Assembly: GCA_902783735.1 (NCBI GenBank)
Contig: CACZSE010000153.1
Span: 1 to 5,278 of the forward strand
DNA: 5,278 nt
Reading direction: 5' to 3'
Origin: an uncultured Lachnospiraceae bacterium
GTDB taxonomy: Bacteria; Bacillota; Clostridia; Lachnospirales; Lachnospiraceae
Under the pieces are notes generated by a model, which saw nothing but the letters and a program-made list of their open reading frames with translations, did no database searches and was not told where the DNA came from. Both the position numbers and the translations under genes were made by a program. This document shows positions 1 through 5,278 of the stretch, piece by piece (the first letter of the stretch is position 1; every line of letters begins with the position of its first letter).

Positions 1-715
1 AGTTCTCGGCAGCATGTTTGAAGGCATTGAATACCGCGGCTTTGAACAGGAGAAGGTTGAAGAGCTTGCAAGCTATGCCGATGTTCCGGTGTGGAACGGT
101 CTTACAAATGAATTTCATCCCACACAGATGTTAGCCTATCTTCTGACCATAAAAGAGCATTTCGGATATATAAAGGGTATCAGGATGGTCTACATGGGAG
201 ATGCAAGATACAATACCGCAAACAGCCTGATGGTAACGGCTGCGAAGATGGGCATGCATCTGACTCTGTGTTCAAACAAAAATTACTTCCCCGATCCCGA
301 GCTTGTAAAGACATGCAAAGAGATCGCAGCCGAAACAGGAGCGAGCATAACTCTTACAGAGGATGCGATCGAGGGAACAAAGGATAAGGATGTAGTATAT
401 ACGGATATCTGGGTATCCATGGGTGAGCCTGACAGCGCCTGGGTTGAACGTATTGCCGATATGACACCATATAAGGTTACAAAGGATGTAATGTCAAGAG
501 CCGGAAAGGACGCCATATTCATGCACTGCCTTCCTTCATATCATGATCTTAAGACCGAGATAGGAAGAGAAAAGGGAGAACAGTTCGGTTTTGAGGATCT
601 TGAGGTAACCGACGAGGTATTCGAATCGGAAAACTCCGTAGTATTCAAGGAAGCCGAAAACCGCATGCATACCATTAAGGCAGTCATGGCAGCAACCCTC
701 GGTGCAGAGTTTTAG
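1..715 (+). CDS. argF: Ornithine carbamoyltransferase, 3' part (5' end outside window)
   Basis: The enzyme transfers a carbamoyl group from carbamoyl phosphate to ornithine to give citrulline in the cytoplasm, a step of arginine biosynthesis. The reading frame is open to the left edge (first full codon at base 2), so ATG at 14 is internal: the preceding residues VLGS belong to the family's conserved VLGRM(Y/F)(D/E)G segment. About 237 residues are present; family members have about 330, so roughly the first 95, including the carbamoyl-phosphate-binding STRTR motif, are missing. Visible in fragment numbering are FHPTQ (38-42), the DAR(Y)N region (67-71), the ornithine-loop SMG (139-141), HCLPSYHD with the active-site Cys (175-182) and the C-terminal NRMHTIKAVM (220-229). 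FHPTQ is followed by MLAY, where family members I recall have LAD. The gene ends 9 nt before birA. The family is certain; the biosynthetic ArgF role versus the catabolic ArcB role cannot be settled without the upstream neighbours. Confidence 0.95.
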   Translation, partial: VLGSMFEGIEYRGFEQEKVEELASYADVPVWNGLTNEFHPTQMLAYLLTIKEHFGYIKGIRMVYMGDARYNTANSLMVTAAKMGMHLTLCSNKNYFPDPELVKTCKEIAAETGASITLTEDAIEGTKDKDVVYTDIWVSMGEPDSAWVERIADMTPYKVTKDVMSRAGKDAIFMHCLPSYHDLKTEIGREKGEQFGFEDLEVTDEVFESENSVVFKEAENRMHTIKAVMAATLGAEF

Positions 716-718
716 GAG
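714..718 (+). promoter_or_regulatory. Ribosome binding site of birA, overlapping the argF stop
   Basis: AGGAG lies 6 nt before the birA ATG at 725 and shares bases with the argF TAG stop (713-715). It supports this start, and it means ribosomes finishing argF sit on the birA initiation region, which favours coupled translation. The role is inferred from position and match only. Confidence 0.75.
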
Positions 719-724
719 ACCGGT

Positions 725-1459
725 ATGATCATAAATCTCGATGAGGTAGATTCTACCAACGAATACTTAAAAAGGATGTCTGCGGACGGATATGACAGCG
801 ACGAGATGCTGACTGTCACGGCACAATATCAGAACAGCGGAAAAGGAAGAAGAGGAAGAAGCTGGGTGACCGAGCCGGGAAGTGCTCTCATGTTTTCTGT
901 CATGATAAAGCCGAGACTTTCTCTAAGCGACTGTTCAATGCTGACGCTTGTCATGGCGCTTGCGGTAAAAAAGGCCCTGTCCGATATGGATATCGAGACC
1001 GGCATAAAATGGCCGAATGACATAGTGATGAACCAAAAGAAGCTTTGCGGCATATTGACCGAAGCCCTGTCGGAAACCGGCCAGATCATCATTGGGGTCG
1101 GCATAAATACCAATCAGGAATATATGCCTGAGGAACTGTCTCAGACAGCAACATCGATACTTTTACAGACCGATGACTGCGTTGATCATGACAGTCTGTT
1201 AGACAGCATCTTATTTCATTTTGATGAGTTATGTAAGAAAGTATACGAAACAAATGACCTCAGTCTGTTAAAGGAAGAATATGAACAGGCGCTGGTCAGC
1301 AAAAACGGAGAAGTAACTGTCTTGGATCCCGAAGGAGAATATAACGGTATCTGTAAGGGGATCGACAATACGGGACAGCTATTGGTAGAATGTGGAAATG
1401 ATATAAAAAAAGTCTACGCAGGTGAGGTATCCGTGCGTGGCATATACGGGTATGTGTAA
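725..1459 (+). CDS. birA: Biotin--[biotin carboxyl-carrier protein] ligase, group I (no DNA-binding domain)
   Basis: This 244-residue enzyme activates biotin with ATP and attaches it to the lysine of biotin carboxyl-carrier domains such as those of acetyl-CoA carboxylase and pyruvate carboxylase. Visible motifs are DSTN (9-12), the biotinyl-AMP loop GKGRRGRSW (39-47), KWPND with the substrate-binding Lys95 (95-99), GILTE (109-113) and GVGIN (124-128). A small SH3-like C-terminal domain spans about 193-240 and ends AGEVSVRG. The catalytic domain begins directly at the N-terminus, so the winged-helix repressor domain of E. coli-type BirA is absent. The protein is therefore expected to be an enzyme only, and biotin regulation, if any, must use another factor. 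ATG 725 is chosen because of the AGGAG 6 nt upstream and because DSTN falls at the usual distance from the N-terminus. The stop overlaps the next start (TAATG). birA close to coaX is a recurring bacterial arrangement, and fused BirA-CoaX proteins are known. Confidence 0.95.
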   Translation: MIINLDEVDSTNEYLKRMSADGYDSDEMLTVTAQYQNSGKGRRGRSWVTEPGSALMFSVMIKPRLSLSDCSMLTLVMALAVKKALSDMDIETGIKWPNDIVMNQKKLCGILTEALSETGQIIIGVGINTNQEYMPEELSQTATSILLQTDDCVDHDSLLDSILFHFDELCKKVYETNDLSLLKEEYEQALVSKNGEVTVLDPEGEYNGICKGIDNTGQLLVECGNDIKKVYAGEVSVRGIYGYV

Positions 1460-1812
1460 TGAGCGATAAAAAGGTTGTGCTCTGCGGAGCCAATTCCTAT
1501 GAAAAGAAATATTATTTTAATAAGGATTTCTCAAAGATACCGGAATCGATACAGGAAGAACTTCACATCATATGTGTTCTTTTTACCGAAGAGGTTGGAG
1601 GGATATTTACCATCGCATTTAACGAAGACGGTGAGATGGAGTTTGAAACGACCGCTTCCGATGAGGATTATCTGTATGATGATATAAGTGCCGGACTCTT
1701 GATCAATAAGATACGTAACACAAAGCAGGAACTGTTGCAATCACTGGCGCTGTATTACAGGGTATTGTTTTTACATGAGAACATAGATGACATTTTGAGC
1801 GGAGAGGATTAG
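1459..1812 (+). CDS. Small conserved protein of unknown function (DUF6145-like)
   Basis: The product is 117 residues, acidic, with no signal peptide, no membrane segment and no metal-binding Cys/His cluster, so it is probably a soluble cytoplasmic protein. From memory it resembles an uncharacterised family of Lachnospiraceae and related Clostridia that I believe is Pfam DUF6145; this was not searched. The N-terminus VVLCGANSYEKKYYFN (6-21) looks like the conserved signature. A probable beta region with a VGGIFTIAFNEDGEMEF stretch (46-62) follows, then an acidic loop (67-76), and a C-terminal helical part (about 78-113) rich in Leu, Ile and Tyr. The ATG overlaps the birA stop by one base (TAATG) and the Shine-Dalgarno match upstream is poor (GGG at 1448-1450), so translation is probably coupled to birA. 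coaX starts 3 nt after its stop. No function is assigned. The conserved position between two cofactor genes hints at a role near biotin or CoA metabolism, but that is only guilt by association. Confidence 0.85.
   Translation: MSDKKVVLCGANSYEKKYYFNKDFSKIPESIQEELHIICVLFTEEVGGIFTIAFNEDGEMEFETTASDEDYLYDDISAGLLINKIRNTKQELLQSLALYYRVLFLHENIDDILSGED
1801..1807 (+). promoter_or_regulatory. Ribosome binding site of coaX inside the preceding gene
   Basis: GGAGAGG lies 8 nt before the coaX ATG at 1816, within the last codons of the small unknown gene (Gly-Glu-Asp-stop). It fixes the coaX start, which also places the phosphate-binding DVGNT motif at the usual residues 6-10. Confidence 0.7.
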
Positions 1813-1815
1813 ATT

Positions 1816-2586
1816 ATGCTTTTTGTGGTAGATGTAGGAAACACAAATATTACTTACGGTGTGTATGACGGAGACAAGCTTGTTACCACCTTCAGGATGA
1901 TGTCGAAGGTACCGCATACTTCCGATGAATACGGAATACAGATAATAGAGCTTTTAAAGGCCGATGAGATAAATGCAGACATGATCGACGGATGCATAGT
2001 GGCGAGTGTAGTTCCCAATATCATGTATTCTCTGACAAGCGGTATCATACGTTATCTCGGGGTGAATCCGCTCATAGTGGGAGCCGGTGTGAAGACCGGC
2101 ATCAAGATCATTACCGAGAATCCCAAGGAGATTGGTCCCGACCGAATAGTCGATGCCGTCGGAGCTTATGAAAAATACGGCGGTCCCATATTGGTACTGG
2201 ATTTTGGTACGGCTACCACATATGACCTCATTACCGAGAAGGGTGAATTCTGTGCAGGTATCACCGCACCGGGAGTTCGCATCTCTGCAAAGGCACTGTG
2301 GGAGGATACCGCAAAGCTCCCCGAGATAGAGATCAAAAAGCCCAAGTCCATACTGGCTCAGGAAACCATATCGAGCATGCAGGCCGGACTGGTATACGGT
2401 CAGATAGGTCAGACCGAATATATCATAAATCAGGTGAGAAAAGAGTCCGGACTGGATAACATGAAAGTAGTGGCAACGGGAGGTCTGGGAAGGATCATTT
2501 CCGAAGAAACGGATCTTATACAGGTATATGACAGTACTCTTACACTTGAAGGTCTCAGACTTATATATCTCAAAAACGCAAAATAG
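1816..2586 (+). CDS. coaX: Type III pantothenate kinase
   Basis: This enzyme phosphorylates pantothenate with ATP, the first step of coenzyme A synthesis. It is 256 residues, the normal length for the family. As a member of the ASKHA (acetate and sugar kinase/Hsp70/actin) fold it shows the phosphate-1 motif DVGNTN (6-11), the pantothenate-site motif GPDRIVDA (107-114) with the expected catalytic base Asp109, the phosphate-2 motif LDFGTATT (128-135), the ITAPGVRIS loop (149-157), and an adenosine-side ATGGLG (220-225) followed by TLEGL near the end. All key residues seem intact. Type III kinases are known to be insensitive to CoA feedback and to need a monovalent cation. The gene lies 3 nt after the small unknown gene and 15 nt before dusB, in one apparent operon with birA. 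Biotin ligase and CoA supply meet at biotin-dependent acetyl-CoA carboxylase, which may explain the grouping (inference). Confidence 0.96.
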   Translation: MLFVVDVGNTNITYGVYDGDKLVTTFRMMSKVPHTSDEYGIQIIELLKADEINADMIDGCIVASVVPNIMYSLTSGIIRYLGVNPLIVGAGVKTGIKIITENPKEIGPDRIVDAVGAYEKYGGPILVLDFGTATTYDLITEKGEFCAGITAPGVRISAKALWEDTAKLPEIEIKKPKSILAQETISSMQAGLVYGQIGQTEYIINQVRKESGLDNMKVVATGGLGRIISEETDLIQVYDSTLTLEGLRLIYLKNAK

Positions 2587-2601
2587 GAAAGATCGACAAA
2601 G

Positions 2602-3600
2602 ATGAGTGTACTGAGCATAGGAAATGTTGAGCTTGACAATAACATAATACTGGCACCCATGGCAGGCGTAAGCGACCTGCCATTTCGTGTGTTATGCGCC
2701 CGCATGGGAGCAGGCATGGTGTGCATGGAAATGGTCAGTGCCAAGGCCATCATGTACAATAACAAAAACACCGACAGCCTTTTGGAGATACATCCCGATG
2801 AGGGCAAGGTGTCTCTTCAGATATTCGGTTCCGATCCGCAGATAATGGCTTCGCAGGTGGAACGCATACAGGAAAGACCTTACGACCTTTTGGATATAAA
2901 CATGGGGTGTCCTGTTCCAAAGGTAGTCAATAACGGTGAGGGAAGCGCCCTCATGAAGGATCCTTTGTTAGTGGGAAAGATTGTTGAGGCAGTGGTAAAG
3001 AGTTCGGTAAAGCCGGTGACAGTAAAGATAAGAAAAGGTTTTGCTGCGGACGAGTTCAGTGCTCCCGATATCGCTTATGTGGCTCAGGAGAGCGGTGCGA
3101 GTGCAGTCACGGTGCATGGAAGGACAAGAGAGCAGTATTACAGCGGAAAAGCAGACTGGAATGCGATAGCGGCCGTAAAAGCAAAGGTACGTATTCCTGT
3201 CATTGGAAACGGTGATGTGACCGACGGTGCGACCGCTTTAAGGATGATGAAAGAGACCGGCTGTGACGGTGTAGCCATAGGAAGAGCGGCCAGAGGAAAT
3301 CCGTTTATATTCAGAGAGATAATACATTTTCTGGACACGGGAGAGACCCTGCCCGGCCCCACCGGAGAGGAACTGTTTGAAACAGTAAAGGAGCATGCGG
3401 CTCTTCAGCTAAAATATAAAGGTGAATATATCGGTGTCAGGGAAATGAGAAAGCATCTGGGCTGGTACAGCGCAGGTATACCCGGATCGGCCGGGATGAG
3501 AGGACGCATCAACGAGATGCAGACCATGGACGATATCCTGAACATTGCTCAGGAGCTGTTTGGAAAGATGAACAGAGTCCGGAAAGGCTGTCGTGCTTGA
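2602..3600 (+). CDS. dusB: tRNA-dihydrouridine synthase, DusB type
   Basis: This FMN enzyme uses NADPH to reduce particular uridines in the tRNA D-loop to dihydrouridine. It is 332 residues, full length for the family. The TIM-barrel domain (about 1-245) shows the FMN-binding APMAGVSDLPFR (18-29), the catalytic NMGCP with Cys103 as proton donor (100-104), GSALMKDP (114-121), VKIRKG (141-146), VHGRTREQYYSG (171-182), GNGDV (202-206) and the phosphate-binding AIGRAARGNPFIF (225-237). The C-terminal helical tRNA-binding part (about 250-330) carries MRKHLGWY (282-289). AGGAAAG at 2585-2591, overlapping the coaX stop, is a moderate ribosome binding site 10 nt before the ATG. The length and the NMGCPVPKVV signature point to the DusB group common in Firmicutes and placed before greA and lysS. 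Exact target positions on tRNA cannot be read from the sequence. A strong promoter for greA overlaps the stop codon. Confidence 0.94.
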   Translation: MSVLSIGNVELDNNIILAPMAGVSDLPFRVLCARMGAGMVCMEMVSAKAIMYNNKNTDSLLEIHPDEGKVSLQIFGSDPQIMASQVERIQERPYDLLDINMGCPVPKVVNNGEGSALMKDPLLVGKIVEAVVKSSVKPVTVKIRKGFAADEFSAPDIAYVAQESGASAVTVHGRTREQYYSGKADWNAIAAVKAKVRIPVIGNGDVTDGATALRMMKETGCDGVAIGRAARGNPFIFREIIHFLDTGETLPGPTGEELFETVKEHAALQLKYKGEYIGVREMRKHLGWYSAGIPGSAGMRGRINEMQTMDDILNIAQELFGKMNRVRKGCRA

Positions 3601-3625
3601 CAGTAGTGCATTTTTTGACTATAAT
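3597..3625 (+). promoter_or_regulatory. Consensus housekeeping sigma promoter for greA
   Basis: A -35 box TTGACA (3597-3602) and a -10 box TATAAT (3620-3625) are separated by exactly 17 nt, so both hexamers and the spacer match the sigma-70/SigA consensus in full. The -35 box uses the last bases of dusB, including its TGA stop (3598-3600). Transcription should begin near 3631-3633, giving a leader of about 45 nt before the greA start at 3678. ACCTTAGGT (3626-3634), a short imperfect palindrome, lies at the predicted start point and could be chance. The match is read directly; promoter activity is inferred. Confidence 0.85.
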
Positions 3626-3664
3626 ACCTTAGGTTATATGAAAATAGGCGTATTGCCAGGTGAT

Positions 3665-3669
3665 GAGGG
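3665..3669 (+). promoter_or_regulatory. Ribosome binding site that decides the greA start
   Basis: GAGGG lies 8 nt before ATG 3678. The in-frame alternatives, GTG 3660 and ATG 3663, have only an AGG at 3658-3660 that abuts or overlaps them, too close to work. This favours 3678 and removes a five- or six-residue N-terminal extension that GreA proteins normally lack. Confidence 0.75.
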
Positions 3670-3677
3670 TTATTACG

Positions 3678-4160
3678 ATGGAAGAAAAGAAGAATATCCT
3701 GACCTACGAAGGTCTCAAAAAATATGAAGAAGAGCTGGAGAACCTTAAGGTACACAGACGTCAGGAAGTAGCTCAGAAGATCAAGGAAGCAAGAGCTCAG
3801 GGAGATCTTTCGGAAAATGCTGAATATGATGCAGCCAAAGACGAACAGAGAGATATAGAAGCCCGTATCGAACAGCTTGAAAAGATCTTAAAAAATGCAG
3901 AAGTTGTAGATGAAGACGAAGTAGACCTTGAGAGAATAAATGTAGGTTGCAGAGTCAAGGTTAAGGATATGACTGAAAAAGAAGAGTGTGATTATAAGAT
4001 AGTCGGCTCTACAGAAGCTGACAGTCTTAAGGGTAAGATCTCAAATGAGTCTCCTGTAGGAAAAGCACTTATCGGAGCCAAGGTCGGCGATACCGTGAAG
4101 GTAGAAGTCGGTGGCAACATATTCAAGTATAAGGTACTTGAGATTCAGAGATCCAACTAG
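3678..4160 (+). CDS. greA: Transcription elongation factor GreA
   Basis: GreA enters the secondary channel of RNA polymerase and stimulates cleavage of the backtracked RNA 3' end, which rescues stalled complexes. From ATG 3678 the protein has 160 residues, matching the family's usual 157-160. The N-terminal part (about 5-77) is an antiparallel coiled coil starting [13 protein letters not shown], with the conserved tip GDLSENAEY (42-50); Asp43 and Glu46 correspond to the acidic residues that act at the polymerase active site. The FKBP-like C-terminal domain (about 81-160) shows [20 protein letters not shown] (121-140), the family signature. The intact acidic tip marks a true cleavage factor rather than an inactive Gre-like paralogue. 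It has its own consensus promoter 55-80 nt upstream, with possible additional read-through from the dusB transcript because no convincing terminator lies between them. A hairpin follows 14 nt after the stop. The order dusB-greA-lysS is common in Clostridia. Confidence 0.97.
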   Translation: MEEKKNILTYEGLKKYEEELENLKVHRRQEVAQKIKEARAQGDLSENAEYDAAKDEQRDIEARIEQLEKILKNAEVVDEDEVDLERINVGCRVKVKDMTEKEECDYKIVGSTEADSLKGKISNESPVGKALIGAKVGDTVKVEVGGNIFKYKVLEIQRSN

Positions 4161-4174
4161 TTTGATCGACTTTG

Positions 4175-4208
4175 ACAGCTTCTCATAAAGAGAAGCTGTT
4201 ATTTATAT
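4175..4208 (+). terminator. Hairpin with T-rich tail between greA and lysS
   Basis: A perfect 10-bp inverted repeat pairs 4175-4184 (ACAGCTTCTC) with 4190-4199 (GAGAAGCTGT) around a 5-nt ATAAA loop. The tail that follows is TTATTTATAT, T-rich but broken by A residues. This is the shape of an intrinsic terminator beginning 14 nt after the greA stop. With half of its base pairs A-T and an interrupted T tract, it may be only partly efficient, allowing some read-through into lysS. Confidence 0.7.
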
Positions 4209-4235
4209 AACACTACAGTAGGTTTCGACACATAA

Positions 4236-4242
4236 AAAGGAG
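4236..4242 (+). promoter_or_regulatory. Ribosome binding site of lysS
   Basis: AAAGGAG, close to the full anti-Shine-Dalgarno complement, ends 8 nt before ATG 4251. It is the best ribosome binding site in the window and fixes the lysS start. Confidence 0.85.
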
Positions 4243-4250
4243 TGTACGAC

Positions 4251-5278
4251 ATGGCAGAGCAGAATCAGCAGAACAACAAGCAGCAGGCACAGGAGCCTGA
4301 TCTTAACCAGATAAGAAAGAACAAGAGGGAGAAGCTCGCAAACCTTCAGGCAGCAGGCAAGGATCCTTTTCAGATAACAAAATATGACCAGACACATCAT
4401 TCGACAGATGCAAAGGCAGAGTACATCGAACTTGAGGAGAAGCTTTTGGCCGGCAGACCGGAAGTCAATACCGACGGCATGGATGAGGCAGCTGCAAGAG
4501 CAGCCTTAAACGAAGATTACAATGAGAGACGTGCCATCATGGATGCACAGCCTATAAATGTGAGCATAGCAGGACGTATCATGTTAAAGCGTGTCATGGG
4601 CAAGGCTTCATTTTGCAATGTGACCGACTTAAAGGGAGACGTTCAGGTATATGTGTCAAAGGACGGTCTCGGTGAAGAAGCATATGCTGATTTTAAGAAA
4701 TATGATGTCGGCGATATCATCGGTGTAAAGGGCTACATGTTCAGAACTCAGAAGGGTGAGATCTCTATACATGCTACAGAGACAGTACTTCTGTCAAAGA
4801 ACCTTCAGCCGCTTCCGGAGAAGTTCCACGGACTTACCAATACAGATATTAGATACAGACAGAGATATACAGACCTGATCATGAATCCTGAGGTAAAGGA
4901 TACATTTGTAAAGAGATCCAAGATCATATCAAGCATAAGACATTATCTGGATGCACAGGGCTTTATGGAGGTTGAGACTCCCATGCTTGTAGCCAATGCA
5001 GGCGGAGCCGCAGCAAGACCCTTCCAGACTCATTTCAACGCTCTGGATGAGGATCTCAATCTTCGTATCTCGCTTGAGCTTTACTTAAAGAGACTTATAG
5101 TCGGCGGACTTGAGAGAGTATATGAGATCGGAAGAGTATTCAGAAACGAGGGTCTCGATACAAGACACAATCCCGAGTTCACACTCATGGAGCTTTATCA
5201 GGCATATACCGATTACTACGGCATGATGGACCTTACCGAGAACATGTTCCGTCATGTAGCGAAAGAAGTACTCGGAAC
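4251..5278 (+). CDS. lysS: Lysyl-tRNA synthetase, class II, 5' part (3' end outside window)
   Basis: The enzyme charges tRNA-Lys with lysine using ATP. The frame is open from ATG 4251 to the right edge, giving 342 complete codons; bacterial class II enzymes have about 490-510 residues, so about two thirds is present and class II motif 3 is outside. After a Gln/Asn-rich start (MAEQNQQNNKQQ) come a helix and DPFQITKYDQTHH (38-50), then the OB-fold anticodon-binding domain (about 104-182, with VSIAGRIMLKRVMGKASF). LTNTDIRYRQRYTDLI (195-210) opens the catalytic domain; motif 1 lies around 221-245 (GFMEVETPML), followed by GGAAARPF (251-258), and motif 2 around 290-320 with the ATP-contacting FRNE (297-300) and HNPEFTLMELY (306-316). 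About 30-35 residues between the THH segment and the OB fold (about 65-100) look like extra sequence compared with E. coli or Bacillus LysRS. The start is set by AAAGGAG 8 nt upstream. No good dedicated promoter is visible in the gap after greA. Confidence 0.96.
   Translation, partial: MAEQNQQNNKQQAQEPDLNQIRKNKREKLANLQAAGKDPFQITKYDQTHHSTDAKAEYIELEEKLLAGRPEVNTDGMDEAAARAALNEDYNERRAIMDAQPINVSIAGRIMLKRVMGKASFCNVTDLKGDVQVYVSKDGLGEEAYADFKKYDVGDIIGVKGYMFRTQKGEISIHATETVLLSKNLQPLPEKFHGLTNTDIRYRQRYTDLIMNPEVKDTFVKRSKIISSIRHYLDAQGFMEVETPMLVANAGGAAARPFQTHFNALDEDLNLRISLELYLKRLIVGGLERVYEIGRVFRNEGLDTRHNPEFTLMELYQAYTDYYGMMDLTENMFRHVAKEVLG

Noticed and set aside
14..16. ATG 14 as the true start of ornithine carbamoyltransferase.
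   Set aside because: The codons before it encode VLGS, part of the conserved family segment, and a start here would remove the carbamoyl-phosphate-binding domain; the gene is simply cut by the window edge.
2430..2807. Open frame of 125 codons on the minus strand across the coaX-dusB junction.
   Set aside because: It lies antisense to two well-supported genes with intact motifs, has no recognisable protein features, and is a by-product of their codon use. The other minus-strand frames in the window are rejected for the same reason.
3588..3616. Possible terminator at the end of dusB: CTGTC/GACAG stem (3588-3592 with 3599-3603) followed by T6 at 3611-3616.
   Set aside because: The stem is only 5 bp and the T run starts 7 nt after it, so it does not have intrinsic-terminator geometry; the bases are better explained by the dusB end and the greA -35 box and spacer.
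3660..3677. Longer greA starting at GTG 3660 or ATG 3663.
   Set aside because: Neither start has a properly spaced ribosome binding site, and GAGGG 8 nt before ATG 3678 gives a protein of the usual GreA length.
4161..4250. T-box or other riboswitch controlling lysS.
   Set aside because: The leader is only about 90 nt from the greA stop, with one simple hairpin and no T-box sequence or antiterminator alternative; that is too short for a T-box.
4203..4400. Minus-strand frame of 65 codons, rich in Leu and Cys, over the lysS start.
   Set aside because: The hydrophobic look comes from reading the Gln/Lys-rich start of lysS backwards; lysS itself has a strong ribosome binding site and clear family motifs.

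Overview
The window is a stretch of ordinary chromosome from a Gram-positive anaerobe of the Clostridia, most likely a member of the Lachnospiraceae. The basis is the gene order birA - small unknown protein - coaX - dusB - greA - lysS, the protein sequences themselves (for example the lysyl-tRNA synthetase with a Gln/Asn-rich N-terminus and the small protein beginning VVLCGANSYEKKYYFN), frequent AGA/ATA codons, purine-rich AGGAG-type ribosome binding sites and moderate GC content. The genus cannot be fixed from the sequence alone.

All seven genes lie on the + strand. Positions 1-715 hold the C-terminal two thirds of an ornithine carbamoyltransferase whose start is outside the window. It is followed at very short spacing (9, -1, 3 and 15 nt) by birA (biotin protein ligase, 725-1459), a 117-residue protein of unknown function (1459-1812), coaX (type III pantothenate kinase, 1816-2586) and dusB (tRNA-dihydrouridine synthase, 2602-3600). 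This spacing, with a TAATG stop/start overlap between birA and the unknown gene, indicates one transcript with translational coupling.

A perfect-consensus housekeeping promoter (TTGACA, 17 nt, TATAAT) sits across the dusB stop codon and starts a second unit with greA (transcription elongation factor, best start 3678, end 4160). A 10-bp hairpin with a T-rich tail follows greA at once, and lysS (lysyl-tRNA synthetase) begins at 4251 and runs off the right edge. Its start has a strong ribosome binding site but I see no good promoter of its own in the 90-nt gap, so it may depend on read-through past the hairpin.

Functionally the block is housekeeping: arginine biosynthesis (or ornithine/citrulline exchange), cofactor attachment and supply (biotinylation and coenzyme A, which meet at acetyl-CoA carboxylase), tRNA modification, rescue of stalled RNA polymerase, and tRNA charging. 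I see no mobile element, CRISPR array, RNA gene, sizeable repeat or minus-strand gene, and no gap without a gene exceeds about 90 bases. I found no convincing new biological system. The points most worth a second look are the uncharacterised protein between birA and coaX, and the greA promoter / greA-lysS hairpin arrangement.
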